This document shows, piece after piece, positions 1 through 8,395 of a DNA stretch of 64,000 nt. How positions within the stretch are numbered: the stretch's first letter is position 1; each line of letters starts with the position of its first letter. Origin of the DNA: Paenibacillus gyeongsangnamensis. GTDB lineage: Bacteria > Bacillota > Bacilli > Paenibacillales > NBRC-103111. The notes below the pieces were generated by a model that saw only the letters and a list, made by a program, of their open reading frames with translations, made no database searches and had not been told where the DNA came from. The position numbers were made by a program, and so were the translations under genes. The stretch spans positions 1-64,000 of the forward strand of contig NZ_JAQAGZ010000020.1 of assembly GCF_027533625.1 (NCBI RefSeq). Direction: 5' to 3'.

Positions 1-200
1 GAGATGGTATGCCAAGAAAAGACAGCGTGCAAGATGGATGGGCTCGCTTCAAGAAGTAAGATTTCTGGCCAGTCAATGTGGACTTAAAACGCTCTTGTGA
101 TCTGCATGCACATGAATGACGAACATCGGAAAGCCGTATGAGGGAAAACCTCACGTACGGTTTGATGAGGAGGGGCAGATTTCTCTGCCCTTTACTCTAG
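1..200 (+). mobile_element. Group II intron, 3' end only (bacterial class C-like)
   Basis: Only the last ~200 bases of the element lie in the window. Domain V and a domain VI-like hairpin are recognisable at 131-190, followed by a TTTACTCTA-type tail as in class C introns. The bases before domain V would hold the end of the reverse transcriptase/maturase gene or domain IV, but no reading frame could be assigned with confidence. The intron ends directly against the first ~102-bp repeat. Class C introns are known to insert 3' of terminator hairpins, and other copies of this repeat follow such hairpins. Confidence 0.6.
131..190 (+). ncRNA. Group II intron domains V and VI
   Basis: Bases 131-163 form a domain V-type hairpin: AGCCGTA pairs with TACGGTT, AGG pairs with CCT across a GAAAA loop, and the 5' strand carries the AGC catalytic triad. 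Bases 173-190 form a GGGCAGA/TCTGCCC hairpin where domain VI is expected. The branch-point adenosine was not resolved. Confidence 0.6.
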
Positions 201-297
201 TAAGAATTTATAAGTATTCGTAGCTTATAGCTTCGCACCAACCTTGGTAAACGCGCTGATCCTTGTAAGACAGGGACGGCGTAGCCGTTTATCCTGG
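201..297 (+). repeat. ~102-bp structured repeat, copy 1 (5' end replaced by intron)
   Basis: Near-identical to copy 2, which follows immediately. The first bases seen in other copies (GTTGA) are missing because the group II intron ends here. It contains the same series of short inverted repeats: TATAAG/CTTATA, ACCAA/TTGGT, CCTTGT/ACAGGG and ACGGC/GCCGT. Confidence 0.9.
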
Positions 298-399
298 GTT
301 AATAAGAATTTATAAGTTTTCGTAGCTTATAGCTTCGCACCAACCTTGGTAAACGCGCTGATCCTTGTAAGACAGGGACGGCGTAGCCGTTTATCCTGG
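298..399 (+). repeat. ~102-bp structured repeat, copy 2
   Basis: Complete copy starting GTTAATAAG and ending ATCCTGG, in tandem with copy 1 at a 102-bp period and no spacer. It lies 41 bp from the 3' end of the convergent carotenoid desaturase gene. No open reading frame is conserved between copies, whereas the short stems are. Confidence 0.9.
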
Positions 400-440
400 T
401 TTGATGGGCCCTTGATTGCGCAGTAAAGCTGGAACAGCTT

Positions 441-1973
441 CTAATCCTTGCCATGATGACGGGAAATGATTCGCGCGGCGTTCATTCCGCTCATGGCGGC
501 CATAGGGGTGCCGCCGCCCGGATGCGTCGTGCCGCCGGCATAGTACAGACCGAGAATGGTCCGGTCGGATTGGGGCGGCCTGCAGAAGGTTGGCCTCCAG
601 CCGTGGGAAGCGCTCCCGTACATAGCTCCGGCATAAGCGCCCGTCCGTGAAGCGATGTAGTCCGTTCCGAACATGGCTTCCTCTTCGACGGCGTTTTGCC
701 AATCCGGGATTTCCCAGATTTCGCCCAGTCTTTGAATGATCTGCTCCCTTGCGGAATGCATCCGCTCCAGTCGGGCGTCTTCCTCCGATGGGCCCGGCTC
801 GTAAGGGCGAGAAGCGTCGTAAGCCGGCTTCTCGGGTGGTACCTGGATTAGGACATACAGATTGCTTCCGCCGTAACCGCCGCGTTCCGGCTCAGTGACG
901 GAAGAGCAGCTAACATAGATGGCCGGCTTCTCGGGCCATCTGCGGCGATGGAACATATCCTGGAATTCGGCTCCGTAATCGCCCGGATAATACACATTAT
1001 GATGCTGCAGACCCCGGATCGGACGGTTCATGCCGAACAACATCAGGAAACCGGAGCTTGACAGGCGCACCGGATGCTTGTTGATGGAAGAGACCGAGCG
1101 CTCGCCGGGCTTCAGCAAGCTTTGCGTGGTGAAAACGTCCGCGTTCGAGACGACGAAGTCCGCTTCCAGCTTGTCCCCTCCGGCGATCACTCCGCAAGCA
1201 CGCCCGCTGCGCACGCATATTTGCTCCGTCCGTACCCCGGTATGGATTCGAACGCCGACTTTGCGCGCCAGCCGTTCCAGCGCCTCCACCAGACGGTAGC
1301 TGCCGCCGGAAATGTAATAAACGCCTCGGACAAGCTCCAAGTAAGCGATCATTGACAGCGCTGCGGGGGTTTCATAAGGCGATGAGCCTGCGTACGTTGC
1401 ATAGCGATTCATCATCGCCATAAGGCGCGAATCCTGGAAATAACGGCGGTGGAAATGATCCATCGTCTCGAACGGATGAGCGGAAGCGATGGCGGACCCG
1501 AGCTTCGGGGAAACGAAATCCGTCCATTCCGTGAAGGTGCGGCTGAAGAACTGCTCCTGTACCACGTTGAAGAGACGTTCGACCTCCAGCAAATAACGGT
1601 GGAAGCCGAGCCGGTCCTGCCGCGGGAAGTGCGCCAGCTGCTCCTCCATGCGCAGCGGGTCGGAGCTCAAATCGATGCTGCTGCCGTCTTCGAAGACATT
1701 GCGGCTGTTGACCGCCAGCTTCAAGAACTGCAGCTCGGGATCTTGCGCCTCCCCGGCTTCTCGGAATACCTGCTCGAAGATCCAAGGCATGGTGATGGCC
1801 GAAGGACCGAAGTCGAACTGATATTTGCCGAGCGCCACCGGCTGCAGCTTGCCTCCGAGCCGTTCATTTTGTTCCAGAAGGGTCATGTCGAATCCTTGAA
1901 CGGACAGGAGGATGGATGTAACCAGCCCGCCGATGCCGCCCCCGATCACAATCCCTTGTTTCCGGGTAGTCAT
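441..1973 (-). CDS. Phytoene desaturase-family FAD-dependent oxidoreductase (CrtI/CrtN-like)
   Basis: A 510-residue flavoprotein of the carotenoid desaturase/oxidase family. The N-terminal dinucleotide-binding motif GGGIGG sits near residue 10, followed by the E..RLGGK segment. The C-terminal FAD site reads YYAGGTTHPGGG, typical of CrtI/CrtN. A longer start eight codons upstream is possible, but AAGGAAGAAGG lies 8 nt before the chosen ATG. It is the last gene of a minus-strand group with a CruF-like protein, so C30 or C40 carotenoid modification is likely. Sequence alone does not separate desaturase (CrtN) from oxygenase-like (CrtP/CrtNb) members. No carotenoid synthase gene is visible. Confidence 0.85.
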   Translation of the reverse strand: MTTRKQGIVIGGGIGGLVTSILLSVQGFDMTLLEQNERLGGKLQPVALGKYQFDFGPSAITMPWIFEQVFREAGEAQDPELQFLKLAVNSRNVFEDGSSIDLSSDPLRMEEQLAHFPRQDRLGFHRYLLEVERLFNVVQEQFFSRTFTEWTDFVSPKLGSAIASAHPFETMDHFHRRYFQDSRLMAMMNRYATYAGSSPYETPAALSMIAYLELVRGVYYISGGSYRLVEALERLARKVGVRIHTGVRTEQICVRSGRACGVIAGGDKLEADFVVSNADVFTTQSLLKPGERSVSSINKHPVRLSSSGFLMLFGMNRPIRGLQHHNVYYPGDYGAEFQDMFHRRRWPEKPAIYVSCSSVTEPERGGYGGSNLYVLIQVPPEKPAYDASRPYEPGPSEEDARLERMHSAREQIIQRLGEIWEIPDWQNAVEEEAMFGTDYIASRTGAYAGAMYGSASHGWRPTFCRPPQSDRTILGLYYAGGTTHPGGGTPMAAMSGMNAARIISRHHGKD

Positions 1974-2174
1974 GCGGAATACCTTCTTCCTTTCCATTAA
2001 TAGCCTTTACCCCGGAAAAACCGAATCGGCGCAGTGCTTCTTCCGACATCATGACATAAGCCTCCTGCTTAAGCAAGAGGCGGTTGAGATGAAATGCGGT
2101 GAAAACGTACCATCAGCAAAGTGTTGTGCAGCTGGAACGACGACTCAAATACAGGACCCCGTGCGGAGGGGACT

Positions 2175-3038
2175 CTATGCGCGCTCCTCCGTTCGTTTCC
2201 ACAACAGCAAACCGCTCAGCAGCAGCAGGTTCAATGCAGCCGCCCAGCCTAAGCCGGAGCGCAGCGCCAGCGTGAGGAATAAGGCCTCCAGCGTAATTAA
2301 CAGCATGACCGGCAAAGAAACGATAGAAGAGGAGGTGCGGATCATTCGGAAATATTCATCATGCAAATAATTCACAAGCTTAAGGATAAGCAGGGCGATG
2401 AGCCACCAACACAAGAAATTGCTCAGCGGTATGTCGTAAAAAGCGGGCCAGCCGCTTTGACCGAGTCCGGCTTTCCAGGCACCGTACCGCAGCTTTATGG
2501 CAGCGGGATTCAGCAGCAGAACGACGGCGGCAGCCATCGATGCCCCCCATACCGCCGGAAGCCAAAAGCTTCTGCGGCGTATGCGTCTGCGGGCACGCAG
2601 GAGCTTTCTTTTATTCGGCGCTTGCGTCTCCGCCAAAGTCAACCCGCGCCACGAATCCGCAGGTATGCGAACTGGGGCCAGTGCTTTGCCGGTAATGAGC
2701 AGCATGCACCAGGCAAAAGGAACGGCAAGCGGAACGCCGAATAGGAGCGGGGCAAAAGCAAGACCGTATTCGTACCCGCCGAACCAAAGTTCCGTATGGG
2801 CCCCGATCCATTCGGCCGCATACGATACGCTGGCCGTAATCACGAATAAGAACACCGTCTGCCGCTTGCCGTAACGGCTTACGTACCAAACTAACGCCGT
2901 TAACCCGCCAAGAATGAGATAAAAGCCGGTTGCCCACTCCAGCCAAGAAGACAACAGCCCGGCCCCGACCAGAATCAGTCCGCAAATGAAAGCAAACGCA
3001 TATAGCAGAGTCAGTCCCTGCAGCAGCCGGATCACCAT
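2175..3038 (-). CDS. Carotenoid biosynthesis membrane protein (CruF/DUF422 family)
   Basis: A 287-residue polytopic membrane protein with seven or so hydrophobic segments. The family core is visible around residues 75-115: an EWIG.HT motif followed by a GVPLAVPFAW segment, as in CruF and related carotenoid hydratases. In other bacteria these enzymes hydrate or otherwise modify carotenoid end groups; the substrate here cannot be told. It lies between the small upstream protein, whose stop it overlaps, and the desaturase, which supports a pigment role. A ~200-bp gap separates it from the desaturase. Confidence 0.8.
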   Translation of the reverse strand: MVIRLLQGLTLLYAFAFICGLILVGAGLLSSWLEWATGFYLILGGLTALVWYVSRYGKRQTVFLFVITASVSYAAEWIGAHTELWFGGYEYGLAFAPLLFGVPLAVPFAWCMLLITGKALAPVRIPADSWRGLTLAETQAPNKRKLLRARRRIRRRSFWLPAVWGASMAAAVVLLLNPAAIKLRYGAWKAGLGQSGWPAFYDIPLSNFLCWWLIALLILKLVNYLHDEYFRMIRTSSSIVSLPVMLLITLEALFLTLALRSGLGWAAALNLLLLSGLLLWKRTEERA

Positions 3039-3274
3039 ATCAATCGGCCTTCACCCGTTACTACGTCCTGGCGGCTGCAACAGGTTCTGCACTGCGGCAA
3101 CAAGGATATCCATTTCGGCAATTCACATTCAGCCGTTCGGCAGAATTCAAATAAGGTCCATACGGCGTTTGCTCCTGCTTCTTGAAGGATGGAGAAATCG
3201 GGGCGGAACCCGGTGGAAAGGCGTTTCACTACATTTTCATAGGCTTCGGAAGCGGCGGAAAACGGGTTGGTCAT
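3032..3274 (-). CDS. Small cysteine-containing protein coupled to the carotenoid gene
   Basis: An 80-residue protein whose start is fixed by GAGGTG 8 nt before the ATG. Its end overlaps the start of the CruF-like gene by 7 bp, so translation is probably coupled. The C-terminal half has five cysteines, two of them in a CRTCC stretch. I do not recognise a family. It could be an accessory pigment protein, but only position supports this. Confidence 0.6.
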   Translation of the reverse strand: MTNPFSAASEAYENVVKRLSTGFRPDFSILQEAGANAVWTLFEFCRTAECELPKWISLLPQCRTCCSRQDVVTGEGRLIW

Positions 3275-3739
3275 AGGATTCACCTCGTCACTGAAATGGA
3301 AGCGATGATGCGCCGGCATCTTCTTGAAGAACGGTTTGCGGAAACGGGATGCTCCATGAGATTAGGTGCGGCTTGTACCGTTGAACAATTTACCGGCTTG
3401 TCTTCGGTAGAACTCCTTTCTATGTATATAAAGATCACGGACAAATGATACGGGAAAATAAATGGTTATTTACCGGAAAAGAGGCGGGCTATGATCGTTT
3501 CATGAGCCGTTGAAAGCACGCAGCGTACCCGGCAAAAGGCTGCAGCGGATCGCTTGAGCAGGGAGGCAGCTTCGGCAATGCCCCGGTGCCTGGCCAATCC
3601 GCGGATTCCGTCTGCAGACCGCTCCCGACGGCATACGAGGATTGTAAGGCCGTATGAGCGTCGGTGCACGGGATGTGGCATTCCCTTCGTTATGGCGGAT
3701 TCAAGCCGCCGCTATGAATGAACCGAAAAATGCTTTATA

Positions 3740-3972
3740 GGGGCTTTCAGATTGATGAGAAACCCGGATAAGTAGAAAAATGCAAATGTGGTAGGTGGGG
3801 TATCCCCTGTAGGAGCGATAGCGTCCGCCTTTGTTATCGGAAAATGACCGCTGCATAGCGAATAAATTGAATATTTTACGGGTAACAACAGCGGCCGGAA
3901 GGGGATACCCCACCGGAGTACCAAGGCAGATTTCTCTATTTCATGGGTTTCTAGGGCAGCCTGGAAAGCCCC
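3740..3972. repeat. Divergent inverted repeat in the 790-bp non-coding region
   Basis: The stretch 3275-4063 has no convincing gene. Inside it, three blocks recur in inverted order with nearly equal spacing. GGGGCTTTC (3740) pairs with GAAAGCCCC (3964), AGAAACCC (3758) with GGGTTTCT (3945), and a 14-nt block around GGGGTATCCCC (3794) with its exact reverse complement at 3901. The arms are otherwise only loosely similar, as expected for two old inverted copies of one element. I see nothing in 3275-3739. Confidence 0.6.
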
Positions 3973-3998
3973 AAAAATGCCTTTTAGGGGCTTTTTTA
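3965..3998 (+). terminator. Rho-independent terminator ahead of mrfA
   Basis: AAAGCCCC pairs with GGGGCTTT, extended inward by AAAA/TTTT, followed by a T-tract. It overlaps the outer block of the inverted repeat. No plus-strand gene lies upstream, so the transcript it would end is unknown. Confidence 0.65.
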
Positions 3999-4020
3999 TT
4001 TTTGCCGGGAAGCTTATAAT
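3992..4020 (+). promoter_or_regulatory. Candidate promoter for mrfA
   Basis: A perfect TATAAT lies at 4015-4020, 43 bp before the mrfA start. The -35 region is poor (all T). It directly follows the terminator. Confidence 0.45.
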
Positions 4021-4063
4021 GTAGGGGAACAATCGTTCTATAAAACCGAGGTGAATCAACCGC

Positions 4064-6316
4064 ATGATGCTGCGAAAGAAATCGTTATCCGACCTGATTC
4101 AAGAATTAAGGTCCGATGAAAATATAATCAACTGGCACGAAATCGAACCGCAGGAAGCGAGGACGAAGCCGATCCCGGAAAGCATCGACCCCCGGATCAA
4201 GGCCGCACTGGGCAAGAAGGGCATCGGAGAGCTCTACACGCATCAATACTCCGCCTACCAGACGCTGCGAAAAGGGGAGCATATCGTAGCCGTCACCCCC
4301 ACGGCTTCCGGGAAAACGTTATGCTACAACCTTCCGGTGCTCCAAGCCGTAGCGGAGGACGATTCCAGCCGTGCGCTGTACCTGTTCCCGACGAAGGCTC
4401 TCGCCCAAGACCAGAAGAGCGAGCTGAACGAAATCATTCACGAGATGGGCATCGATATTAAAAGCTTCACCTACGACGGCGACACGTCGCCGGCCATCCG
4501 GCAGATCGTCCGCAAAGCGGGGCACATCGTCATTACGAACCCCGACATGCTGCACTCCGCGATCCTTCCCCATCATACGAAATGGGTCAGTCTGTTCGGC
4601 AATCTCAAATATATCGTCATCGACGAGCTGCATACATACCGGGGCGTCTTCGGCAGCCATGTAGCGAACGTCATCCGGCGATTGAAACGAATTTGTAAAT
4701 TTTACGGGAGCGATCCCGTTTTCATTTGCACGTCGGCCACCATCGCAAATCCGAAGGAATTGGCGGAGCAGCTGACGGGCAGTCCGATGCGGTTAATCGA
4801 CGACAACGGCGCGCCCAGGGGAAGGAAGCATTTCGTATTTTATAACCCGCCGATCGTCAACAAGCCGTTAAACATCCGGAAAAGCGCGACGGTTGAGGTC
4901 AACCGCCTGGCGATGCAATTTCTGAAAAATAACGTTCAGACGATCGTGTTTGCCAGAAGCCGCGTAAGGGTCGAGCTGATACTAAGTCATCTGCAGGAAT
5001 TGGTGAAGAAAGAAATCGGCGCCAAATCCATCCGGGGCTACCGGGGCGGATATTTGCCGAAGCAGCGTCGTGAAATCGAAAAGGGATTAAGAGACGGCGA
5101 AATCCTGGGCGTCGTAAGCACGAACGCTTTGGAGCTCGGCGTCGATATCGGTCAGCTGCAGGTATGCGTCATGACCGGATATCCCGGCAGCGTGGCAAGC
5201 ACCTGGCAGCAGGCCGGCCGGGCCGGCCGCAGACATGGGGAAGCGCTGGTTCTCATGGTAGCCGGCTCGACTCCGATCGATCAGTACATCGTGCACAATC
5301 CGGAATATTTTTTCGACCGGTCGCCGGAATCGGCCCGAATCAACCCAGAAAACCTGATCATTCTGGTCGATCATTTAAGGTGCGCCGCTTACGAAATCCC
5401 GTTCCGGAAGGACGAGGAATTCGGCCCGCTGGACGTCACGGATATCATGGAATACTTGGTGGAAGAGAACGTGCTGCACCGGAACGGGAATACGTTCTAC
5501 TGGGCCAATCAATCGTTCCCGGCCAGCAATATCAGCCTGCGGTCGGCTTCCCAGGAAAATGTCGTGATCGTAGACCAGTCGGACGTGGCGAATGTCAGGA
5601 TTATCGGAGAAATGGACCGTTTCAGCGCCATGACCTTGCTGCACGACGAAGCGATCTACTTGCATGAGGGGGTTCAGTTCCAGGTTGAGAAGCTGGACTG
5701 GGATCATAAGAAGGCTTACGTGAGGGAAGTGGACGTAGAATATTATACGGACGCCAACCTGGCGGTCCAGCTTAAGGTGCTGGAGATCGATAAAACCCTC
5801 AGCAGAAGAACGACTGCCATCCATTACGGAGACGTCGTAGTCAACGCCCTTCCGACCATTTTTAAGAAAATCAAATTGACGACTGGGGAAAATATCGGAT
5901 CGGGACCTATCTTTTTACCCGAGGAAGAACTGCATACCAGTGCAACGTGGATGGAGTTAAAAGACGTAGATCCGGCCATAGGCACGAAAACGCTGGAGCA
6001 ATTGTTATTAGGTATTTCCAACGTATTGAAGCATATTGTACCGATTCATGTGATGTGCGACCGAAGCGACATTCACGTCGTCTCCCAGATCAGAGCGGCG
6101 CAAACCCAGCTTCCGACCATCTTCTTGTACGATCATTATCCCGGTGGAATCGGACTGGCTGAAGACGTGTTCAAACGGTTCGATGAAATAAAAGCCGCCG
6201 CTCGAAGCCTCATAAAGAAATGTCCGTGCTCGGACGGCTGCCCTTCGTGTATCGGTACGGAAATCGAGGGAATCAACGGCAAACAAAAAAGCATTCAGCT
6301 GCTGGATCAGCTTTAG
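4064..6316 (+). CDS. mrfA: DNA repair helicase MrfA (YprA)
   Basis: A 750-residue DEAD/DEAH-type superfamily 2 helicase, nearly the length of B. subtilis MrfA (YprA) and very similar throughout as I recall that sequence. Walker A is TASGKT near residue 81 and the Walker B box reads DELH. The helicase C domain has a GRAGRRHG motif, and a C-terminal DUF1998-type domain ends in four cysteines (CPCSDGCPSC), expected to bind a metal. In B. subtilis MrfA works with MrfB in excision repair of mitomycin C damage. A GAGGTG site precedes the ATG; the second ATG at 4067 is an alternative. mrfB follows, separated by a small gene. Confidence 0.93.
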   Translation: MMLRKKSLSDLIQELRSDENIINWHEIEPQEARTKPIPESIDPRIKAALGKKGIGELYTHQYSAYQTLRKGEHIVAVTPTASGKTLCYNLPVLQAVAEDDSSRALYLFPTKALAQDQKSELNEIIHEMGIDIKSFTYDGDTSPAIRQIVRKAGHIVITNPDMLHSAILPHHTKWVSLFGNLKYIVIDELHTYRGVFGSHVANVIRRLKRICKFYGSDPVFICTSATIANPKELAEQLTGSPMRLIDDNGAPRGRKHFVFYNPPIVNKPLNIRKSATVEVNRLAMQFLKNNVQTIVFARSRVRVELILSHLQELVKKEIGAKSIRGYRGGYLPKQRREIEKGLRDGEILGVVSTNALELGVDIGQLQVCVMTGYPGSVASTWQQAGRAGRRHGEALVLMVAGSTPIDQYIVHNPEYFFDRSPESARINPENLIILVDHLRCAAYEIPFRKDEEFGPLDVTDIMEYLVEENVLHRNGNTFYWANQSFPASNISLRSASQENVVIVDQSDVANVRIIGEMDRFSAMTLLHDEAIYLHEGVQFQVEKLDWDHKKAYVREVDVEYYTDANLAVQLKVLEIDKTLSRRTTAIHYGDVVVNALPTIFKKIKLTTGENIGSGPIFLPEEELHTSATWMELKDVDPAIGTKTLEQLLLGISNVLKHIVPIHVMCDRSDIHVVSQIRAAQTQLPTIFLYDHYPGGIGLAEDVFKRFDEIKAAARSLIKKCPCSDGCPSCIGTEIEGINGKQKSIQLLDQL

Positions 6317-6359
6317 CATGAATGGACGTCAACGTTCCGGATAAAAGGAGGGAATCGGC

Positions 6360-6506
6360 TTGGCCGATCATGTATTGAACCAATTCGAAGAGGTGCTCCC
6401 ACGGCATAACGCGATAAATTCCAATCATCTGGACTGGCAGTTGGCGGCGGTTCTGAAACCAAGCTGCCGGAGGCTTCGAGAATGGGCTGCGGGGGAAGTC
6501 CGATGA
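6360..6506 (+). CDS. Small TTG-start protein between mrfA and mrfB (48 aa)
   Basis: An open frame of 48 codons starting at TTG and ending at a TGA that overlaps the mrfB ATG as ATGA. AGGAGGG lies 7 nt before the TTG, one of the best ribosome sites in this region. The frame fills the whole gap between mrfA and mrfB. The product has no membrane segment; its N-terminal part is acidic and its C-terminal end basic (CRRLRE). I do not recognise it. It may be a repair accessory peptide or a leader that couples mrfB translation. Confidence 0.65.
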   Translation: MADHVLNQFEEVLPRHNAINSNHLDWQLAAVLKPSCRRLREWAAGEVR

Positions 6507-8149
6507 GCTCCCTTCGTGAAAAGCTGCTGCGTCACAAAAGGCCTGATCCGGCCGGAGCGACGGCAGAACCCCTCGCCCAGGCGGCCCCGGTACCGGAGGG
6601 ACAAATAGAAGACGGGGGACCGATAAAAGAGCCAATCTTAACGGAGACCGCAGAGGGGAACGAGTGGGCGGTTGTCGGAGCGGGATTGGAAGAGACCGAA
6701 GCGGGCTCGTTCGTCATGCGTCGCCGCCGGTTCGAGCCGGATTTTCGTCACGGCTTCGCAGGGCTGGGCGAGCTTATCGGACGCGGCGAATGGCTTCTGC
6801 CGCTGCTTGGTCCGAACGCGGCGGTGCAAACGGCACCTTCGGACCGTACGCCGTTTCACGAGCGGCTGCTGTTCCTAGACACGGAGACGACCGGTCTTGG
6901 TCTCGGCGCGGGTAATATCCCCTTCATGATCGGCGTCGGTTATTACAGCGGAGAACAGTACATCGTCGAGCAGATGCTGATCCGGCATCCCGGGGAGGAG
7001 TCGGCCATGTTCGTCTATTTACAGGACCTGCTGGAACGGCGTCCGATCCTCATCTCCTATAACGGCAAATCTTTCGATTGGCCGATCATCCGGAGCCGCT
7101 GCGTCATGAACCGAGTGGAGCTCCGGAAGGAGCCCGAGGGCCATATCGATTTTTTATACCCTTCCCGCAGCCTGTGGCGGAATACGCTGCCCTCCTGCCG
7201 GCTCGGCATGGTGGAAGAGGAACGTCTCGGCGTGACGCGCGAGGACGATGTTCCGGGATCGCTTGCCCCTGCGCTTTATTTTCAATATTTGGCGGAGCGG
7301 GATGCTGAGGTGCTGAAGGGCGTCTTTCTGCATAATGAGCTCGATATTTTGTCGCTTGCCGGATTAGCCGTTCTATTCGCCGGGCTCTCAGAAGGACGCA
7401 TCCCATGGGACCGCGTCTGGGAAGCGGGGAGCGAGGAGGTGTTCCGCCTAGGGCTATGGCTGGATAAGCTCGGACTTCGCGAATTGGCGTCGGCCGCGAT
7501 GGAGAAGCTTTTTGCCGAGCTGACCGCAGATCGGCTGGAGAAGATCCCCGCTGAAGAAGACGATGAGGCTGCGGAACGCCGGGACATCGGTTACGGCTGT
7601 CTGCTGCCGCTCGCCGGTTACTACAAGCAGGCCGGACGCTATAAGGAGGCGTGCACGCTCTGGGAGCGGTACCTTGAACTAAAGGGAACGCTTCCTACCG
7701 CTTCGCTGGAGCCCTACATCGAGCTCTCCATGTTCTACGAGCATAAAGAAAAGTCCGCCGCAGGGGCATTGGTCTACGCGGAGCGGGCGATGGACAAGCT
7801 TCGGGAGCGTAAAACGCTAAACCGGTCCGGCTTCAGCGGCGGCTTGTCGCGGAAAGGGAAGCGCACCGGAGCCGAGGAACGTGAACTGACGCAGGGTCCG
7901 GCACTGGAAAAGCGCATCGAGCGCCTTAGACGCAAGGCGGAGGCTGAGCAGGCAAGAACGCACAAGGGCGTATGGACCTCACCCGGGAGCTTCCGAACAG
8001 GAGCTTGCTCCGGGGAACGGACGGCCGCGGTTCCCGATTCGGGCGGCGGCATGCCGGAGCGCCCGGTCCGTGGAAGACGGCGCCCGGCGGCTGCGGCCGA
8101 ACGCCACGAGCAGCTGTTGCTGCCGATGGAGGATCATAGCTTGGTTTAG
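6503..8149 (+). CDS. mrfB: Exonuclease MrfB (YprB), with long C-terminal extension
   Basis: An RNase H-like, DnaQ-type exonuclease partner of MrfA. Acidic motifs are visible: FLDTET near residue 130, the segment with SYNGKSFDWP near residue 190, and HNELDI near residue 280. A TPR-like helical part follows. At 548 residues it exceeds B. subtilis MrfB (about 410); the last ~110 residues are basic and of low complexity. The ATG at 6503 is preferred over 6482 because it follows GGGGGAAG, overlaps the small gene's stop and matches the family N-terminus. Confidence 0.88.
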   Translation: MSSLREKLLRHKRPDPAGATAEPLAQAAPVPEGQIEDGGPIKEPILTETAEGNEWAVVGAGLEETEAGSFVMRRRRFEPDFRHGFAGLGELIGRGEWLLPLLGPNAAVQTAPSDRTPFHERLLFLDTETTGLGLGAGNIPFMIGVGYYSGEQYIVEQMLIRHPGEESAMFVYLQDLLERRPILISYNGKSFDWPIIRSRCVMNRVELRKEPEGHIDFLYPSRSLWRNTLPSCRLGMVEEERLGVTREDDVPGSLAPALYFQYLAERDAEVLKGVFLHNELDILSLAGLAVLFAGLSEGRIPWDRVWEAGSEEVFRLGLWLDKLGLRELASAAMEKLFAELTADRLEKIPAEEDDEAAERRDIGYGCLLPLAGYYKQAGRYKEACTLWERYLELKGTLPTASLEPYIELSMFYEHKEKSAAGALVYAERAMDKLRERKTLNRSGFSGGLSRKGKRTGAEERELTQGPALEKRIERLRRKAEAEQARTHKGVWTSPGSFRTGACSGERTAAVPDSGGGMPERPVRGRRRPAAAAERHEQLLLPMEDHSLV

Positions 8150-8169
8150 CCAAAGGATCATCATACAAG

Positions 8170-8202
8170 CAGACAGGGTTATTGCGACCCTGTCTGTTTG
8201 CG
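8170..8202 (+). terminator. Terminator after mrfB
   Basis: CAGACAGGGT and ACCCTGTCTG form a perfect 10-bp stem with a 7-nt loop, followed by a T-rich run. Confidence 0.85.
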
Positions 8203-8316
8203 TTTGAGCCGAAGCTTCGCTGCCGCTTACCTCAGACCGTGACTGTGATGCTTTTAACCTCAATGGAGATGAAACCGCTTTAAACACCATATAATGTACA
8301 ATATATAAAAAATAAA

Positions 8317-8345
8317 TGTACAATAATGATTATATAGTGTATACT
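8317..8345 (+). promoter_or_regulatory. Promoter of the SR1P-like gene
   Basis: TGTACA (8317) and TATACT (8340) are 17 bp apart in a very AT-rich stretch. A second TGTACA lies 22 bp upstream at 8295, two helical turns away, which could be an operator half-site. Confidence 0.55.
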
Positions 8346-8395
8346 AATAAACAAAAGAAGCACACTAAATACAAACTGGAAAGGGTTGATCCATC

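Noticed and set aside
201-399. Tandem repeats at the window start as a CRISPR array
   Set aside because: The unit is ~102 bp, the two copies are joined without spacers, and single copies occur elsewhere.
3466-3681. Short minus-strand frames at 3466-3681 and 3701-3913
   Set aside because: No ribosome site or recognisable product; the second overlaps the inverted repeat.
3740-3972. Inverted repeat as a known riboswitch
   Set aside because: No conserved core of a riboswitch class I know could be matched, and the following gene is a repair helicase.
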